In this document: piece after piece, positions 34,429 through 43,427 of the stretch | How the letters are laid out: each line of letters opens with the position of its first letter | Position numbering within the stretch: the stretch's first letter is position 1 | Translations under genes and position numbers: made by a program | Notes under the pieces: model-generated | What the model was told of the DNA's origin: nothing | What the model saw: only the letters and a program-made list of their open reading frames with translations | Database searches by the model: none | NCBI RefSeq assembly: GCF_002233675.1 | Contig: NZ_NMUQ01000001.1 | Location: 2,024,063 to 2,088,062 of the forward strand | Origin: Paenibacillus herberti | GTDB lineage: Bacteria > Bacillota > Bacilli > Paenibacillales > Paenibacillaceae | Direction of reading: 5' to 3' | Length of the DNA: 64,000 nucleotides

Positions 34429-35094
34429 TTACTTTTCGTATTGCTTCAGCAGGGAGGCCAGTTCGTCTTCGACGGCTTTATCGCGGCCAAGAGTCTCGAA
34501 TTCCTCATCCAGCGACTTCCCTTTGTCATTCATCACATTGCTGGCTTCTGCCTGGGACTCCAAGCCGAGCACTTTATCTTCCATGCGCTTAAGGCCTGCC
34601 ATCGCGGTGTCAGAGCCGAAGCCGTTCATCGACTTGTTGATCTGGACCTGAGCCTTCGCGGCATTGGCACGAGCGACAAGCGTCTCACGTTTGTTCTTCA
34701 GATCGGTCAGTTGCTTCTGCATTTGTGCCAGCTTATCACGCAGATTGTCCGCAGATGCCTTGTTCGTGTCATAGGCAACACGGTATTCGTCGCGCTTCGA
34801 CTCAGCAGCTTTCTTCTCTTCCAGCGCTCTGCGAGCCAGGTCTACATTGCCGGCTTCCGCTGCAGCATGCGCCTGTTGGAGACGTTTTTCTACAAGAGCT
34901 TCCTGCTCTTCGTAAAGCTTCTTAAATTTCTTCTCAAGGGCGATCTGGGCGGCAACCGCCTTCTCCGCGTCCTCCAAGTCACTTGCCATATCTCGAATAT
35001 ATTGATCCGTCATTTTCACTGGATCTTCTGCCTTGTCGATCAAGGCGTACACATTGGACAGGGTCAGGTCGCGCAGGCGTTTGAATAAAGACAT
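34429..35094 (-). CDS. pspA: PspA/IM30 family membrane-stress protein
   Basis: The 221-residue protein is almost all coiled coil: LFKRLRDLTLSNVYALIDKA as amphipathic membrane-binding helix, EDPVKMTDQYIRDM, then a long charged helix (KKFKKLYEEQEALVEKRL) and GLESQAEASNVM. PspA/LiaH proteins assemble on the inner face of the membrane and protect it under envelope stress. GAGGAGGAATTTTGA precedes the ATG. In many Bacillota it is induced by LiaRS-like systems; no such genes are adjacent. Confidence 0.93.
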   Translation of the reverse strand: MSLFKRLRDLTLSNVYALIDKAEDPVKMTDQYIRDMASDLEDAEKAVAAQIALEKKFKKLYEEQEALVEKRLQQAHAAAEAGNVDLARRALEEKKAAESKRDEYRVAYDTNKASADNLRDKLAQMQKQLTDLKNKRETLVARANAAKAQVQINKSMNGFGSDTAMAGLKRMEDKVLGLESQAEASNVMNDKGKSLDEEFETLGRDKAVEDELASLLKQYEK

Positions 35095-35305
35095 TCAAAA
35101 TTCCTCCTCGAAATTTTCCATTTTAGTTTAGTTGTAAATAACTATACACTAATGCTTTGACTCTTTCCCCTTATACGCTGACCACGGGGGGAAGTTTCTA
35201 CATTTTCAGACTCCTTCCCAAAAAGATGCGAATTAGGGTTGGTTCGGATGATCCCAGGGTATACATAGAATAATAGAAACATGTTGCGAACGGAGGTCAT
35301 TGGGG

Positions 35306-36388
35306 TTGAAAATCGGAAGGTTCTATCAGGTTTGCATTAGTATCATTCTTGTTCTCGTCATTCTTTACTTGCTCTCTAGGCTGGAATTTCTGTATCGGCC
35401 GGTAATGCTTGCATTTAACATCCTGCTTCTTCCCTTTGTTGTGTCTTTCTTTTTCTATTACCTGTTACGGCCGCTAGTTACTCAGTTACATAAGTGGAAA
35501 TTGCCCAAATGGCTTGCCGTGCTTGTGCTGTTCATCGCCATGTCCACCCTTGTTGCCCTGCTCATCGTGCTCGTATGGCCTACTCTGCAGTCGCAGACAG
35601 TGGGTTTTGTCGAGAATTTACCCGTTCTGGCAAAAGGAGTGCAGGACCAGATCGACTATTTGCAAGAGCAACGCTTTGGAGGTTTCAGCCTGCGAGAAAT
35701 CGACCTATCCTCCAAGGTGTCGGAATACCTTGAGCAAGCCATCAACTATGCTTCCGTTTATGTGCAGAACGCCGTCTCCATCGTGACCACAGTGAGTCTG
35801 GTCGTAGGTACAGTCCCCGTCTTGCTGTACTATATGCTCAAGGAAGACCGCAAGGGATATACATCCTTCGTTCGGTTTTCACCGACCAAGTATCGCGCTG
35901 ACGCCATCGAGATCTTCAATCGTATTGATAAAATGCTAAGCGAATTCGTCATTGGCCGCGTTATATGCTGCCTGGCACTTGGGGCATTCGCCTATATCGG
36001 TTTCCTGCTCGTGGACCTTCCTTACTCGCTGCTGCTTGCGATCATTGTCGGCGTGCTGAACATGATCCCGTATATCGGGTCGATTATTGGATCTATTCCA
36101 GTAATCTTGATTGCCTTTACGGATTCCTTCAGCACCGCGATATGGGTGCTGGTCATTCTTCTGCTGGCGCAGCAACTGGAGGGCAATCTCATTTCACCGT
36201 TCGTTTATGGCAGAACGATGGATATCCACCCGCTTACGACAATTGTCGTTGTGCTCATCGCCGGAGCGACCAGCGGCATAGTCGGTATTATGATCTCGAT
36301 TCCGGTATACATGATGGGCAAAATCATCATTTTGCAGATTGCCGAGCACTTTGAGCGAAAATCGCAGCCGGACGCCAGCGTTTTATGA
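35306..36388 (+). CDS. AI-2E family transporter (YtvI-like)
   Basis: A 360-residue membrane protein of the AI-2E/PerM group, with paired N-terminal helices, a soluble region around residues 100-150, and the conserved helical segment LLLAIIVGVLNMIPYIGSII followed by IPVILIAF and GNLISPFVYGRTMDIHPLT. Several members export small solutes or act in sporulation. Two in-frame TTG codons are possible; I use 35306, nine bases from GGAGG. The upstream region 35095-35300 is the divergent promoter area with pspA. Confidence 0.85.
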   Translation: MKIGRFYQVCISIILVLVILYLLSRLEFLYRPVMLAFNILLLPFVVSFFFYYLLRPLVTQLHKWKLPKWLAVLVLFIAMSTLVALLIVLVWPTLQSQTVGFVENLPVLAKGVQDQIDYLQEQRFGGFSLREIDLSSKVSEYLEQAINYASVYVQNAVSIVTTVSLVVGTVPVLLYYMLKEDRKGYTSFVRFSPTKYRADAIEIFNRIDKMLSEFVIGRVICCLALGAFAYIGFLLVDLPYSLLLAIIVGVLNMIPYIGSIIGSIPVILIAFTDSFSTAIWVLVILLLAQQLEGNLISPFVYGRTMDIHPLTTIVVVLIAGATSGIVGIMISIPVYMMGKIIILQIAEHFERKSQPDASVL

Positions 36389-36449
36389 TTGCGTCAGTCA
36401 ACGGCTTCAGTGGATAGCTTCAGTCGGTAGCTTCAGTGGAGGACAGCTC

Positions 36450-37214
36450 TCAGGAAGAGCTGTCCCAAACCAATTCCGCCGTTTCGATGGGGCATTGCCG
36501 ATAGGCAATGTCAATGCCTTTATCCTCGATAAGGCTCGTCGGCACTCTTTTGAATCGTAGCGTTGTGTATACCGGACCTTGAAGCGCCTTTTCCGACAGG
36601 AGAAGGCGCTGTTTGGTCTGCCAGGACGCCTTGAGCTTCCGACCGGAAGGCATCAGCTCTTCCGTACCAGGGAAGCCTTCACGATACCAAGGATGCTCGT
36701 TCTCTCCAGCCGCTCCGGGCTCGTTCAGACACACATACAAGGACAAGCTGTCGAGCAGTTGCAGCAGCTTTAGATCGCGATCGAGCTCCTGCTGCTCCGT
36801 CCGCAAATTCATCGTCAACCGATGCTGCCGTATCTCCTCGCGACGCAGGAACTCCTCACAAGCCTCGCCCTCCATATGGACAAAAAAAGCACTGTAAAAC
36901 AGGCTGCAAAGCAGTCCCGCATACGGACTTACGGCTTCAACTTCATCGATGCCCCGCTTGTAAAAAGCGATTTTTGGCAGAAGCGGATAATCCTCGAACG
37001 TGAACGGCCTTCCGGCCGCATCATTCCATACCGGGGTCTCATCCAGACTTATCCAGCCGCGATCATGCTGGCTTGCCGCATAAATAATTTCAGCCCGGCG
37101 CGACCCCTCTGGCAGCAGCTCCGGCGCCAGCGAGCGGGCCAACTGCTCCGAGAGAGCCGCATGGTCATGCTGATGAATTAATATGAATGCCTGCTCTGTT
37201 TTGCGCACGATCAT
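36450..37214 (-). CDS. DUF3891 family protein
   Basis: The 254-residue cytosolic protein starts MIVRKTEQAFILIHQHDHAALSEQLAR and has IIYAASQHDRGWISLD and LPKIAFYKRG, the His/Asp-rich pattern of DUF3891. The conserved His-Asp pairs suggest a metal site, perhaps of HD-like phosphohydrolase ancestry, but no reaction is known. AAGGAGATGAGAGCAC precedes the ATG. It follows the ABM gene by 14 bases and is cotranscribed. Confidence 0.8.
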   Translation of the reverse strand: MIVRKTEQAFILIHQHDHAALSEQLARSLAPELLPEGSRRAEIIYAASQHDRGWISLDETPVWNDAAGRPFTFEDYPLLPKIAFYKRGIDEVEAVSPYAGLLCSLFYSAFFVHMEGEACEEFLRREEIRQHRLTMNLRTEQQELDRDLKLLQLLDSLSLYVCLNEPGAAGENEHPWYREGFPGTEELMPSGRKLKASWQTKQRLLLSEKALQGPVYTTLRFKRVPTSLIEDKGIDIAYRQCPIETAELVWDSSS

Positions 37215-37228
37215 GTGCTCTCATCTCC

Positions 37229-37525
37229 TTAGTCCAAACTGACTTTTTCATAATGCTCCACAACGGGAAACGGATCATAGTAGTGATGCAAAAGAGATTT
37301 CCACTGCTGATATTCCGGCGAGCCGCGGAATCCCTCCGTGTGATGCTCAAGCGTCTCCCATTCCACAAGCAGCAAATATTTACTCTTATGTTCTATGCAA
37401 CGGGAAATCGAATGGTGGATATAACCCGGCATCGAGGAGATAATTGCGGAAGCCGTGCGGAAATCACGCTCAAACTCCGCTTCCTGTCCAGCGATGACAT
37501 GCAGTAATGCTTGCTCGAGAATCAT
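37229..37525 (-). CDS. antibiotic biosynthesis monooxygenase (ABM) domain protein
   Basis: A dimeric ferredoxin-like small protein of 98 residues: EQALLHVIAGQEAEFERDFR, ISSMPGYIHHSISRC, YLLLVEWETLEHHTEGFRGS. These residues match ABM proteins, a broad class including haem-degrading and quinol-oxidising enzymes and many of unknown function. GGAGGCCTATT precedes the ATG. First gene of the two-gene operon with DUF3891. Confidence 0.88.
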   Translation of the reverse strand: MILEQALLHVIAGQEAEFERDFRTASAIISSMPGYIHHSISRCIEHKSKYLLLVEWETLEHHTEGFRGSPEYQQWKSLLHHYYDPFPVVEHYEKVSLD

Positions 37526-37659
37526 AATAGGCCTCCTACTAGTGGAATTAATAATGTCGGATTAGAACTGTAAGATCGGCGTGTTTTGTAAGATTTTGAA
37601 TGCCAATATCTTACCATAAATCCCCTGACCCTACCTATTTCAGGTTCGCATTAAGAGCT

Positions 37660-38538
37660 TCAGTCCACCGGTAAAAGAAGAATCGAACGGATGAAAGCGA
37701 GGTTCATACCGACCCGTTGCATGTTGCGCATGCTTCCGGAATAAGGAACGCACTGGCTTGCCGCCAGCGAACAGCCTTGCGCCTCAGCCTCATTCAATCT
37801 AGCTTGGATTAGTGCCTGCTGAAACCCTCGCCCACGGAACTCCGGCAGCGTACCTGCAAAAGTCAGATTCGCTAGCTCATCTTTCATATGCATAACGCCA
37901 ACTGAAACGGGGTTGCCACTGAGTTCCCCGATCCAATAACTCCAATCGGGACAATCCATCAGCATCTCATTATTCGTTCGAACTGGAGTTATACCCTTTT
38001 CCCCAAGTCCAGTCGACAAACAATGAATACGCGCGTAGACATCAGCGTCTTCTCGGGAAGCTTTTCGGATGGTCAACTCTCCGGGGAAATGATAGGGGCG
38101 TGTCGATGCGCCTTCATTCCGTTCTGAATTAGTTCCGTCAATGCCCTTATTCCCAACTGGCCCAAAACGCTTGTACATACCGGCATGATGTCCAATCAAC
38201 TTGTAACAACGCCGACCAAGCTCAGTCAACAATCCCTCCGTTGCTTGATGCGGGTTCAGCTCCAGCCTAACCGGTCGCCCACGCTCGCGATAAAAAGCTT
38301 TCAAGTGGTCAAGCTCGGACACTATTGTTTCTTGTACACCTTTCACACAGTTGAACTGCGGCCAAGGCATACCGGTACTGTACAAAGCCGTTGCGCTTCC
38401 GGCTCGCTCAATTTCTACCCCTTCGGGGTTGCCCGGCCGCTCTTTCACGGCTTGCAGCCGGTCAACCATGGCCTGGATCTCTGCCTGTTCGGCAAGGGCC
38501 GCATCTTCTTCTTGCAATACATGAGCATCTTTTATCAT
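37660..38538 (-). CDS. GNAT family N-acetyltransferase
   Basis: The 292-residue protein has a degenerate N-terminal half and a C-terminal GNAT domain: LTIRKASREDADVYARIHCL, VGVMHMKDELANLTFAGTLP, then the acetyl-CoA loop EFRGRGFQQALIQARLNEA and GCSLAASQCVPYSGSMRNMQ. This layout is typical of two-domain GNATs whose substrate is unknown. AAAAGGAGCTTCACA precedes the ATG. Single-gene unit, with 37526-37659 holding nothing I can name. Confidence 0.88.
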   Translation of the reverse strand: MIKDAHVLQEEDAALAEQAEIQAMVDRLQAVKERPGNPEGVEIERAGSATALYSTGMPWPQFNCVKGVQETIVSELDHLKAFYRERGRPVRLELNPHQATEGLLTELGRRCYKLIGHHAGMYKRFGPVGNKGIDGTNSERNEGASTRPYHFPGELTIRKASREDADVYARIHCLSTGLGEKGITPVRTNNEMLMDCPDWSYWIGELSGNPVSVGVMHMKDELANLTFAGTLPEFRGRGFQQALIQARLNEAEAQGCSLAASQCVPYSGSMRNMQRVGMNLAFIRSILLLPVD

Positions 38539-38614
38539 TGTGAAGCTCCTTTTGTTAGCCTGAAAGTGTCCCTATCTCTTCACCAGTCTACCATTTATTA
38601 GGCGAAGAATGATG

Positions 38615-38650
38615 GGTTCTCGCAGCGAGTTTCGCTGTTAAGTTTTAAGT
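38615..38650. repeat. dispersed 36-bp repeat, copy A
   Basis: GGTTCTCGCAGCGAGTTTCG and the following bases to AAGT match a block at 48717-48753 with few differences. The core CAGCGA-gtt-TCGCTG is a perfect small hairpin. It lies in the gap between the GNAT gene and the operon terminator. Confidence 0.6.
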
Positions 38651-38675
38651 CCAAGCGCTCTTTGCGAAACAAATA

Positions 38676-38716
38676 AAAGCGCCACCTATTAGAAAATCGT
38701 AATAGGTGGCGCCTTT
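38676..38716. terminator. terminator of the seven-gene operon
   Basis: GCGCCACCTATTA and TAATAGGTGGCGC form a long stem with an eight-base loop, A-run before and TTTATTT after. It follows the binding-protein gene, the last gene on the minus strand. Confidence 0.85.
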
Positions 38717-38737
38717 ATTTTATGCTCTTATTGTCAC

Positions 38738-40204
38738 TTATTTCTTATTCGCCAAAAACTCATCCAACTGACGTTGTACCTCAGCTACATACTTATCAAT
38801 TCCCGCTGCTTTCAGCTTTTTAATCGCCTTAGGATACCCTGTTTCAAAATCAACAAAGCCTGAGCGGATAGCAGCCATGTCCTTGCCTGCAACTTCTTTA
38901 AGCGCGGTTTCGACTAATTTTACTTTTTCATTGTTAAAGCGGAAGCCAAGTGAAGCGGATACAATAGCATTGTCATCCCAGCTCTTATAATTATCAATGG
39001 ATTCTTGTGCAACATCCGGTCCAAACAATTGATAATTTTTGTTTCTAAACATCCATTCATAGAAAAACTCATTAGCAGTCAGCTTTTTAATTCTTCCATC
39101 TACAACTTCAAAATCCTTGCCTTCAACACCATAAAGTGCAAATTGATAGTTATCTTGCGATTTATACAACCAGTTCACAAACTTGATCGCGGCTTCTGGG
39201 TTTGGAGCCGTTGCAGGCACGCTCAAAACCTCTCCGCCTGTTGCTGTAATATATCGCGGTTTTTCCGGGGCCAATAGATACGTTTTAACTTTTGCTTCCG
39301 GAGCATTAGCTTTAATAGAACTAATGATTTCCATTTCCTTGCCTAGCGATCCTTCCACCCACAGGTATAGGCCTGTTTGCATACGTGTATCTCTTTCATT
39401 ATATTTAATCGTTAAATCTTCGTTATAAAGTTTGGCTTCATACATGCTGCGGTTAAACTTCGCCACTTCCTGGAAAGCTTCTGTTTCATAGTAGCTATAG
39501 GCTTTTTTGGTGTCTTCGCCGAATACGATCAAATCTTCTACCGCAATAAAGTTATATTGCTCTTCTGCAAAATTTCTAGTTAGCGGCTTAAAGACAATAT
39601 CAGCAGGCCCTTTCATTTGAGGGAACTTTTCTTTGGCAAGCGTGGCAAACTTTTTCAAATCATCAGCACTCTTCACTTCGCTCATACCAACTGCCTCAAG
39701 TATATCCTGACGTACGGCTACCAGCTGATACATAGCCGAGGACGGGGCATACGAGGATGGGATACCGTGTATTTTACCGTCGAGCATGGCACCTTTAAAT
39801 TGCTCCATCGGCAACACTTTGAGCATATCTTGGCCGTACTTCTCAATTAATTCATCTAGCGGCTGAGTTTGCTTTTTATTAACCATTGCAGCAAGGTCAG
39901 GCAGACCATCCCAGTAGAGATCAATGGGTTCATTTGCAGCTAGCATAATATCTTTTTGTTCCCAATATTGAGCCCATGGAACAAATATAACATCGACCTT
40001 TAAGCCAAGCTCAGTTGCCATCTTGTCGGCAAATTCATTTTTAAGAAAATCAGTCATTCGCTCGCTTTCATCGCCTGGGTACAATATAGTGAGTTTTTCG
40101 AGCTTTGCACCGCCGCTTTCTTTCGTGTCACCGCTGCAGCTTGTTAAAATAGACGTTAATAATAACGCTGCAACCATAAAGATAAGCATTTTACTCCTTT
40201 TCAT
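38738..40204 (-). CDS. sugar-binding lipoprotein (LplA/YtcQ-like)
   Basis: The signal peptide ends in lipobox ILTSCSG, anchoring the protein outside the membrane. KLTILYPGDESERMTDFLKN, DLYWDGLPDLAAMVN and the C-terminal region LGFRFNNEKVKLVETALKEV fit the LplA/YtcQ type of family 1 binding proteins with a DUF3502-like end. AAAGGGGAGGG precedes the ATG. Unusually it is the last gene of the operon, after both permeases, with its own long gap of 55 bases. It should deliver an oligosaccharide to the permeases encoded upstream. Confidence 0.92.
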   Translation of the reverse strand: MKRSKMLIFMVAALLLTSILTSCSGDTKESGGAKLEKLTILYPGDESERMTDFLKNEFADKMATELGLKVDVIFVPWAQYWEQKDIMLAANEPIDLYWDGLPDLAAMVNKKQTQPLDELIEKYGQDMLKVLPMEQFKGAMLDGKIHGIPSSYAPSSAMYQLVAVRQDILEAVGMSEVKSADDLKKFATLAKEKFPQMKGPADIVFKPLTRNFAEEQYNFIAVEDLIVFGEDTKKAYSYYETEAFQEVAKFNRSMYEAKLYNEDLTIKYNERDTRMQTGLYLWVEGSLGKEMEIISSIKANAPEAKVKTYLLAPEKPRYITATGGEVLSVPATAPNPEAAIKFVNWLYKSQDNYQFALYGVEGKDFEVVDGRIKKLTANEFFYEWMFRNKNYQLFGPDVAQESIDNYKSWDDNAIVSASLGFRFNNEKVKLVETALKEVAGKDMAAIRSGFVDFETGYPKAIKKLKAAGIDKYVAEVQRQLDEFLANKK

Positions 40205-40259
40205 TGAATACCCTCCCCTTTAATGGCTATATATGTTGAGCCTTGATAGGCCTACAACC

Positions 40260-41153
40260 TTATTCTTTTATTGCGCCCGCCATAATGCCATGTACAAAGT
40301 ATTTTTGAATGTAAGGGTACAAGAAAATGATAGGTCCAATGGTGATGACGGTAACAGCCATCTTAACGGTTTCTGCGGGCAACGTTATGCTTCCAGATGC
40401 TCCTGTTGGAATACGGCCTGAGCTGATCGCGTTTACATTGGATAAAATGCTGTAGAGGTAGTATTGAAGTGGAAATAAATCTTTCTCGTTGATAAAAATA
40501 AGCGCATTCCACCAATCATTCCAGTAATTAAGCGCATACATTAGACCAACCGTCAGTAGCGCTGTTTTGCTTAGAGGAAGAGCTATCTTAACATATATGG
40601 TGAAATAATTAGCTCCATCAATCTCCGCGGCTTCATACATAGACGGTGAAATGCTGGCAAAAAAGGTTCGCATCAGGAACATATTCCAAACGCTAAAAAC
40701 AGAAGGAATTATTAAAGCTAAAATACTGTTTTTCAAGCCATAATAATTGACGCTAACCATATACCATGGAATCAAGCCTGCTGAAAAAATAATGGTGAAA
40801 TTACTGATAAACGCAATTATATTGCGATATCTTAGCTTTTTGATCGATATAGCGAATGAAATCATACTTGTAATCAGCAATGCACTTATCGTACCTACTA
40901 CTGTTATAAAGATAGTAACACCGTAGGATTTGAGTATTTTTGCTCCACTGTTCACAAATATATACTTATACGTATCAATGGTAGGGCTTTGAGGGAGGAT
41001 GGAGTATCCGTTCCTTGTAACCTCCTGCTCTGCCGAAAAGGAAACGCTTAACGTTAATATGAGAGGGTAAAGACAAACGAGTGCAAACAGGCCAATTAAG
41101 CAGTAGGCCAAGCTTATCACCAGTTTATCTCCAACTAATCGATTGGTTCCCAT
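40260..41153 (-). CDS. carbohydrate ABC transporter permease (LplC/YtcP-like)
   Basis: Six helices, 297 residues. The ATPase-contact loop is YEAAEIDGANYFTIYVKIAL, and GYSILPQSPTIDTYKYIF and AETVKMAVTVITIGPI are typical of the LplC/YtcP branch. It starts two bases after the stop of the LplB-like gene, with GGAGGG upstream, so the two are tightly coupled. A shared MsmX-type ATPase from elsewhere is expected, since none is here. Confidence 0.92.
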   Translation of the reverse strand: MGTNRLVGDKLVISLAYCLIGLFALVCLYPLILTLSVSFSAEQEVTRNGYSILPQSPTIDTYKYIFVNSGAKILKSYGVTIFITVVGTISALLITSMISFAISIKKLRYRNIIAFISNFTIIFSAGLIPWYMVSVNYYGLKNSILALIIPSVFSVWNMFLMRTFFASISPSMYEAAEIDGANYFTIYVKIALPLSKTALLTVGLMYALNYWNDWWNALIFINEKDLFPLQYYLYSILSNVNAISSGRIPTGASGSITLPAETVKMAVTVITIGPIIFLYPYIQKYFVHGIMAGAIKE

Positions 41154-41155
41154 GA

Positions 41156-42079
41156 TTAGAATAGTCCCTCCCCATCATTCATTTTCTTGGCCGATTTATT
41201 GGCTGCAGTAATTAGAATTAATCCCATAACCGACTGGAATAATCCAATTGCCGTAGAGTAAGAAAAGCCCAAGGATCGCATGGATGCATAAACGTAAGTA
41301 TCGATGACCGTTACTTCGTCAGCTAATACCGGGTTATTGCCAACAATTCCGTAAATCATGCCAAAGTCACCATAAAAGATCCGGCCCACACTCAGTAAAG
41401 TTAAAACAATGATAGTCGGTTTAAGCATAGGAATTGTTAAATAGAAAATACTTTGCAGTTTATTGGCGCCATCTACTTTAGCCGACTCATATAAACTTCC
41501 ATCGAAGTTAGCCATTGCAGCCATGTAGATAATAGAGCTGTATCCGCTCCATTTCCAAACACTCGCAAGAATAATGATCCACTTCCAGTACTTCGGCTCT
41601 GAATACCAACTGATTGGTTCTGCGCCGAAGAACTTTAATATATTGTTGGCAACACCAACATCCGTCGAAAAGATACCATAAAGAATAGCGCCCACAACAA
41701 CCCATGAGATAAAATACGGGAAAAACATCATGCTTTGAGCTACCCGTTTGTATGAATCATGTCGTATTTCGTTTAATAAAATGGCAATACCAACAGGAAC
41801 AATTATTCCTAAAATGATGCCGAAAAAGTTAATGTACAAAGTATTGTAGATAACCTTCCAGCCCATGCTGTTAGAAAAAAAGTATTTGAAATTATCCAGT
41901 CCAACAAACTTACTGCCAAATATTCCATCCACGACGTTAAAATCGGTAAACGCCATCCATATTCCGGCAAAAGGAATATAGCTGAACATAAGCAACACAA
42001 TTAGAGCAGGCAAACACATGAGATACAACAGCCTGTTTTTCATGATCTCAGACAGAAACCCTTTCACAGCTGAACTCAT
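41156..42079 (-). CDS. ABC transporter permease (LplB/YtcO-like)
   Basis: The 307-residue permease shows LMFSYIPFAGIWMAFTDFNV in the first periplasmic loop region, YFISWVVVGAILYGIFSTDV and the EAA loop YESAKVDGANKLQSIFYLTI. This is the LplB-type half of an oligosaccharide importer. AAAGGTAGTG precedes the ATG. It is 13 bases after the Gfo/Idh/MocA gene. Confidence 0.92.
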   Translation of the reverse strand: MSSAVKGFLSEIMKNRLLYLMCLPALIVLLMFSYIPFAGIWMAFTDFNVVDGIFGSKFVGLDNFKYFFSNSMGWKVIYNTLYINFFGIILGIIVPVGIAILLNEIRHDSYKRVAQSMMFFPYFISWVVVGAILYGIFSTDVGVANNILKFFGAEPISWYSEPKYWKWIIILASVWKWSGYSSIIYMAAMANFDGSLYESAKVDGANKLQSIFYLTIPMLKPTIIVLTLLSVGRIFYGDFGMIYGIVGNNPVLADEVTVIDTYVYASMRSLGFSYSTAIGLFQSVMGLILITAANKSAKKMNDGEGLF

Positions 42080-42092
42080 TGCATCACTACCT

Positions 42093-43370
42093 TTACATAA
42101 TTATCAAGCTATCATTCTGTAAGGATTGTTGCAGTTCTTCCTTTAAACGGTCGATATCAATCCCGACACCGCTCACTCTTGCTTCTTCGGCTGCATAGGC
42201 CATAATGTGACTTTCTACAGATCGATTAATGGAGGATCTGCTGTTGAAATCAGAGGTTCCCAATTGCTCTAGGAAATCGTTCATCAGCCCTACATCGCCG
42301 CCATTATGCGCGCCATTTACAGCACCAGGCCGAATGACCGTTTGCTCATATTGCTGGGCGCCATTAGAAGTAAACTTTGTTACTTCAATTACATTTAAGT
42401 CGTCATCTCCTGTAATTTCACCATGCTCACACATGATTTTCATCGTGCGATGCATTTTATTTGTGAAACCGCTTAAATTAAAGGTTGCCGTTACGCCATT
42501 TTTAAACTCAATTAACGAAACCTGATGATCGCAAACATTATTATCTGTTCGATAAACACAGCGTCCGTAAGGGCTCGTTTCCAATGCCTTTAATAATCCC
42601 TCTTCTGTCTGATCCCCCGTAACAGCTGTAGCAGGCCACTGTCCTCTCACAGGCATATACGCTTTTTGTGCATCAAATCGGCAATCCGAGGCCACTTCAC
42701 AATCCAAGCATCGCTCCGCACTATTCGCCGGTGCATTTTCTTCTTTAAAATAAGTCAGGTCACCATAAGAAGAAATCCGCTTTGCATCGCTATTCACCAG
42801 CCAGGTGAGAATATCCATGTCGTGGCAGGATTTTTGCATAATAATGGGGCTTGCAAGGTCGCTTCTTCTCCAGTTGCCCCTTACAAATGAATGAGCCATA
42901 TGGAAATTCCCAATATTCTCGGTATGCTGGATCGTAACGATCTTGCCCAGCTCTCCGCTGTCGATGATTTTTTTTATTTCGGCAAAAAAGTTTGTATAAC
43001 GAAGGACATGACACACGATTACCTTACGGCCTTTTTCATTCGCTTTTTGTTGTATTCTCAAACATTCCTCTGGACTTGGTGATATGGGCTTTTCCAATAG
43101 AATGTCATACCCAATATCAAGCGCTCTCATCGTCTGCTCGAAGTGGTCTCTGTCCATGGAAGCAATAATAATTGCATCGCAGATTTTGCCTAGTTTATAA
43201 AAATCATCTACCGATTTAAACTGTCGCTCCAAAGGAATCCCAAACTTCTCTGCCGCAACCTTCCGTCTCCAATCATCCGGCTCAACTACCGCAACAATGT
43301 CTACACTTAGCGCAGCATATTCCGAATAAATCATCCCTCTTTGCCCTGCACCGATTAATGCTAATTTCAA
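42093..43370 (-). CDS. Gfo/Idh/MocA family oxidoreductase
   Basis: An NAD(P)-dependent sugar or polyol dehydrogenase. LALIGAGQRGMIYSEYA is the nucleotide-binding loop; DILLEKPISPSPEECLRI holds the EKP motif with catalytic Lys, followed by VCHVLRYTNFFAEIKK; MQKSCHDMDILTWL carries the conserved Asp/His. A Cys cluster (RCLDCEVASDC, about 236-246) is additional and seen in some sugar-acid members. I prefer the TTG at 43370, eight bases after GGGGG, over a GTG six codons earlier. Likely acts on the sugar released by neighbours. Confidence 0.9.
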   Translation of the reverse strand: MKLALIGAGQRGMIYSEYAALSVDIVAVVEPDDWRRKVAAEKFGIPLERQFKSVDDFYKLGKICDAIIIASMDRDHFEQTMRALDIGYDILLEKPISPSPEECLRIQQKANEKGRKVIVCHVLRYTNFFAEIKKIIDSGELGKIVTIQHTENIGNFHMAHSFVRGNWRRSDLASPIIMQKSCHDMDILTWLVNSDAKRISSYGDLTYFKEENAPANSAERCLDCEVASDCRFDAQKAYMPVRGQWPATAVTGDQTEEGLLKALETSPYGRCVYRTDNNVCDHQVSLIEFKNGVTATFNLSGFTNKMHRTMKIMCEHGEITGDDDLNVIEVTKFTSNGAQQYEQTVIRPGAVNGAHNGGDVGLMNDFLEQLGTSDFNSRSSINRSVESHIMAYAAEEARVSGVGIDIDRLKEELQQSLQNDSLIIM

Positions 43371-43427
43371 ATCATCTACCCCCAGCACTGTAGTGTATGT
43401 CTCAGACGATGTATTCCTATTCCATTC

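Noticed and set aside
34402-35088. 228-codon plus-strand frame
   Set aside because: It is a mirror of the pspA coding region; PspA on the minus strand is unmistakable.
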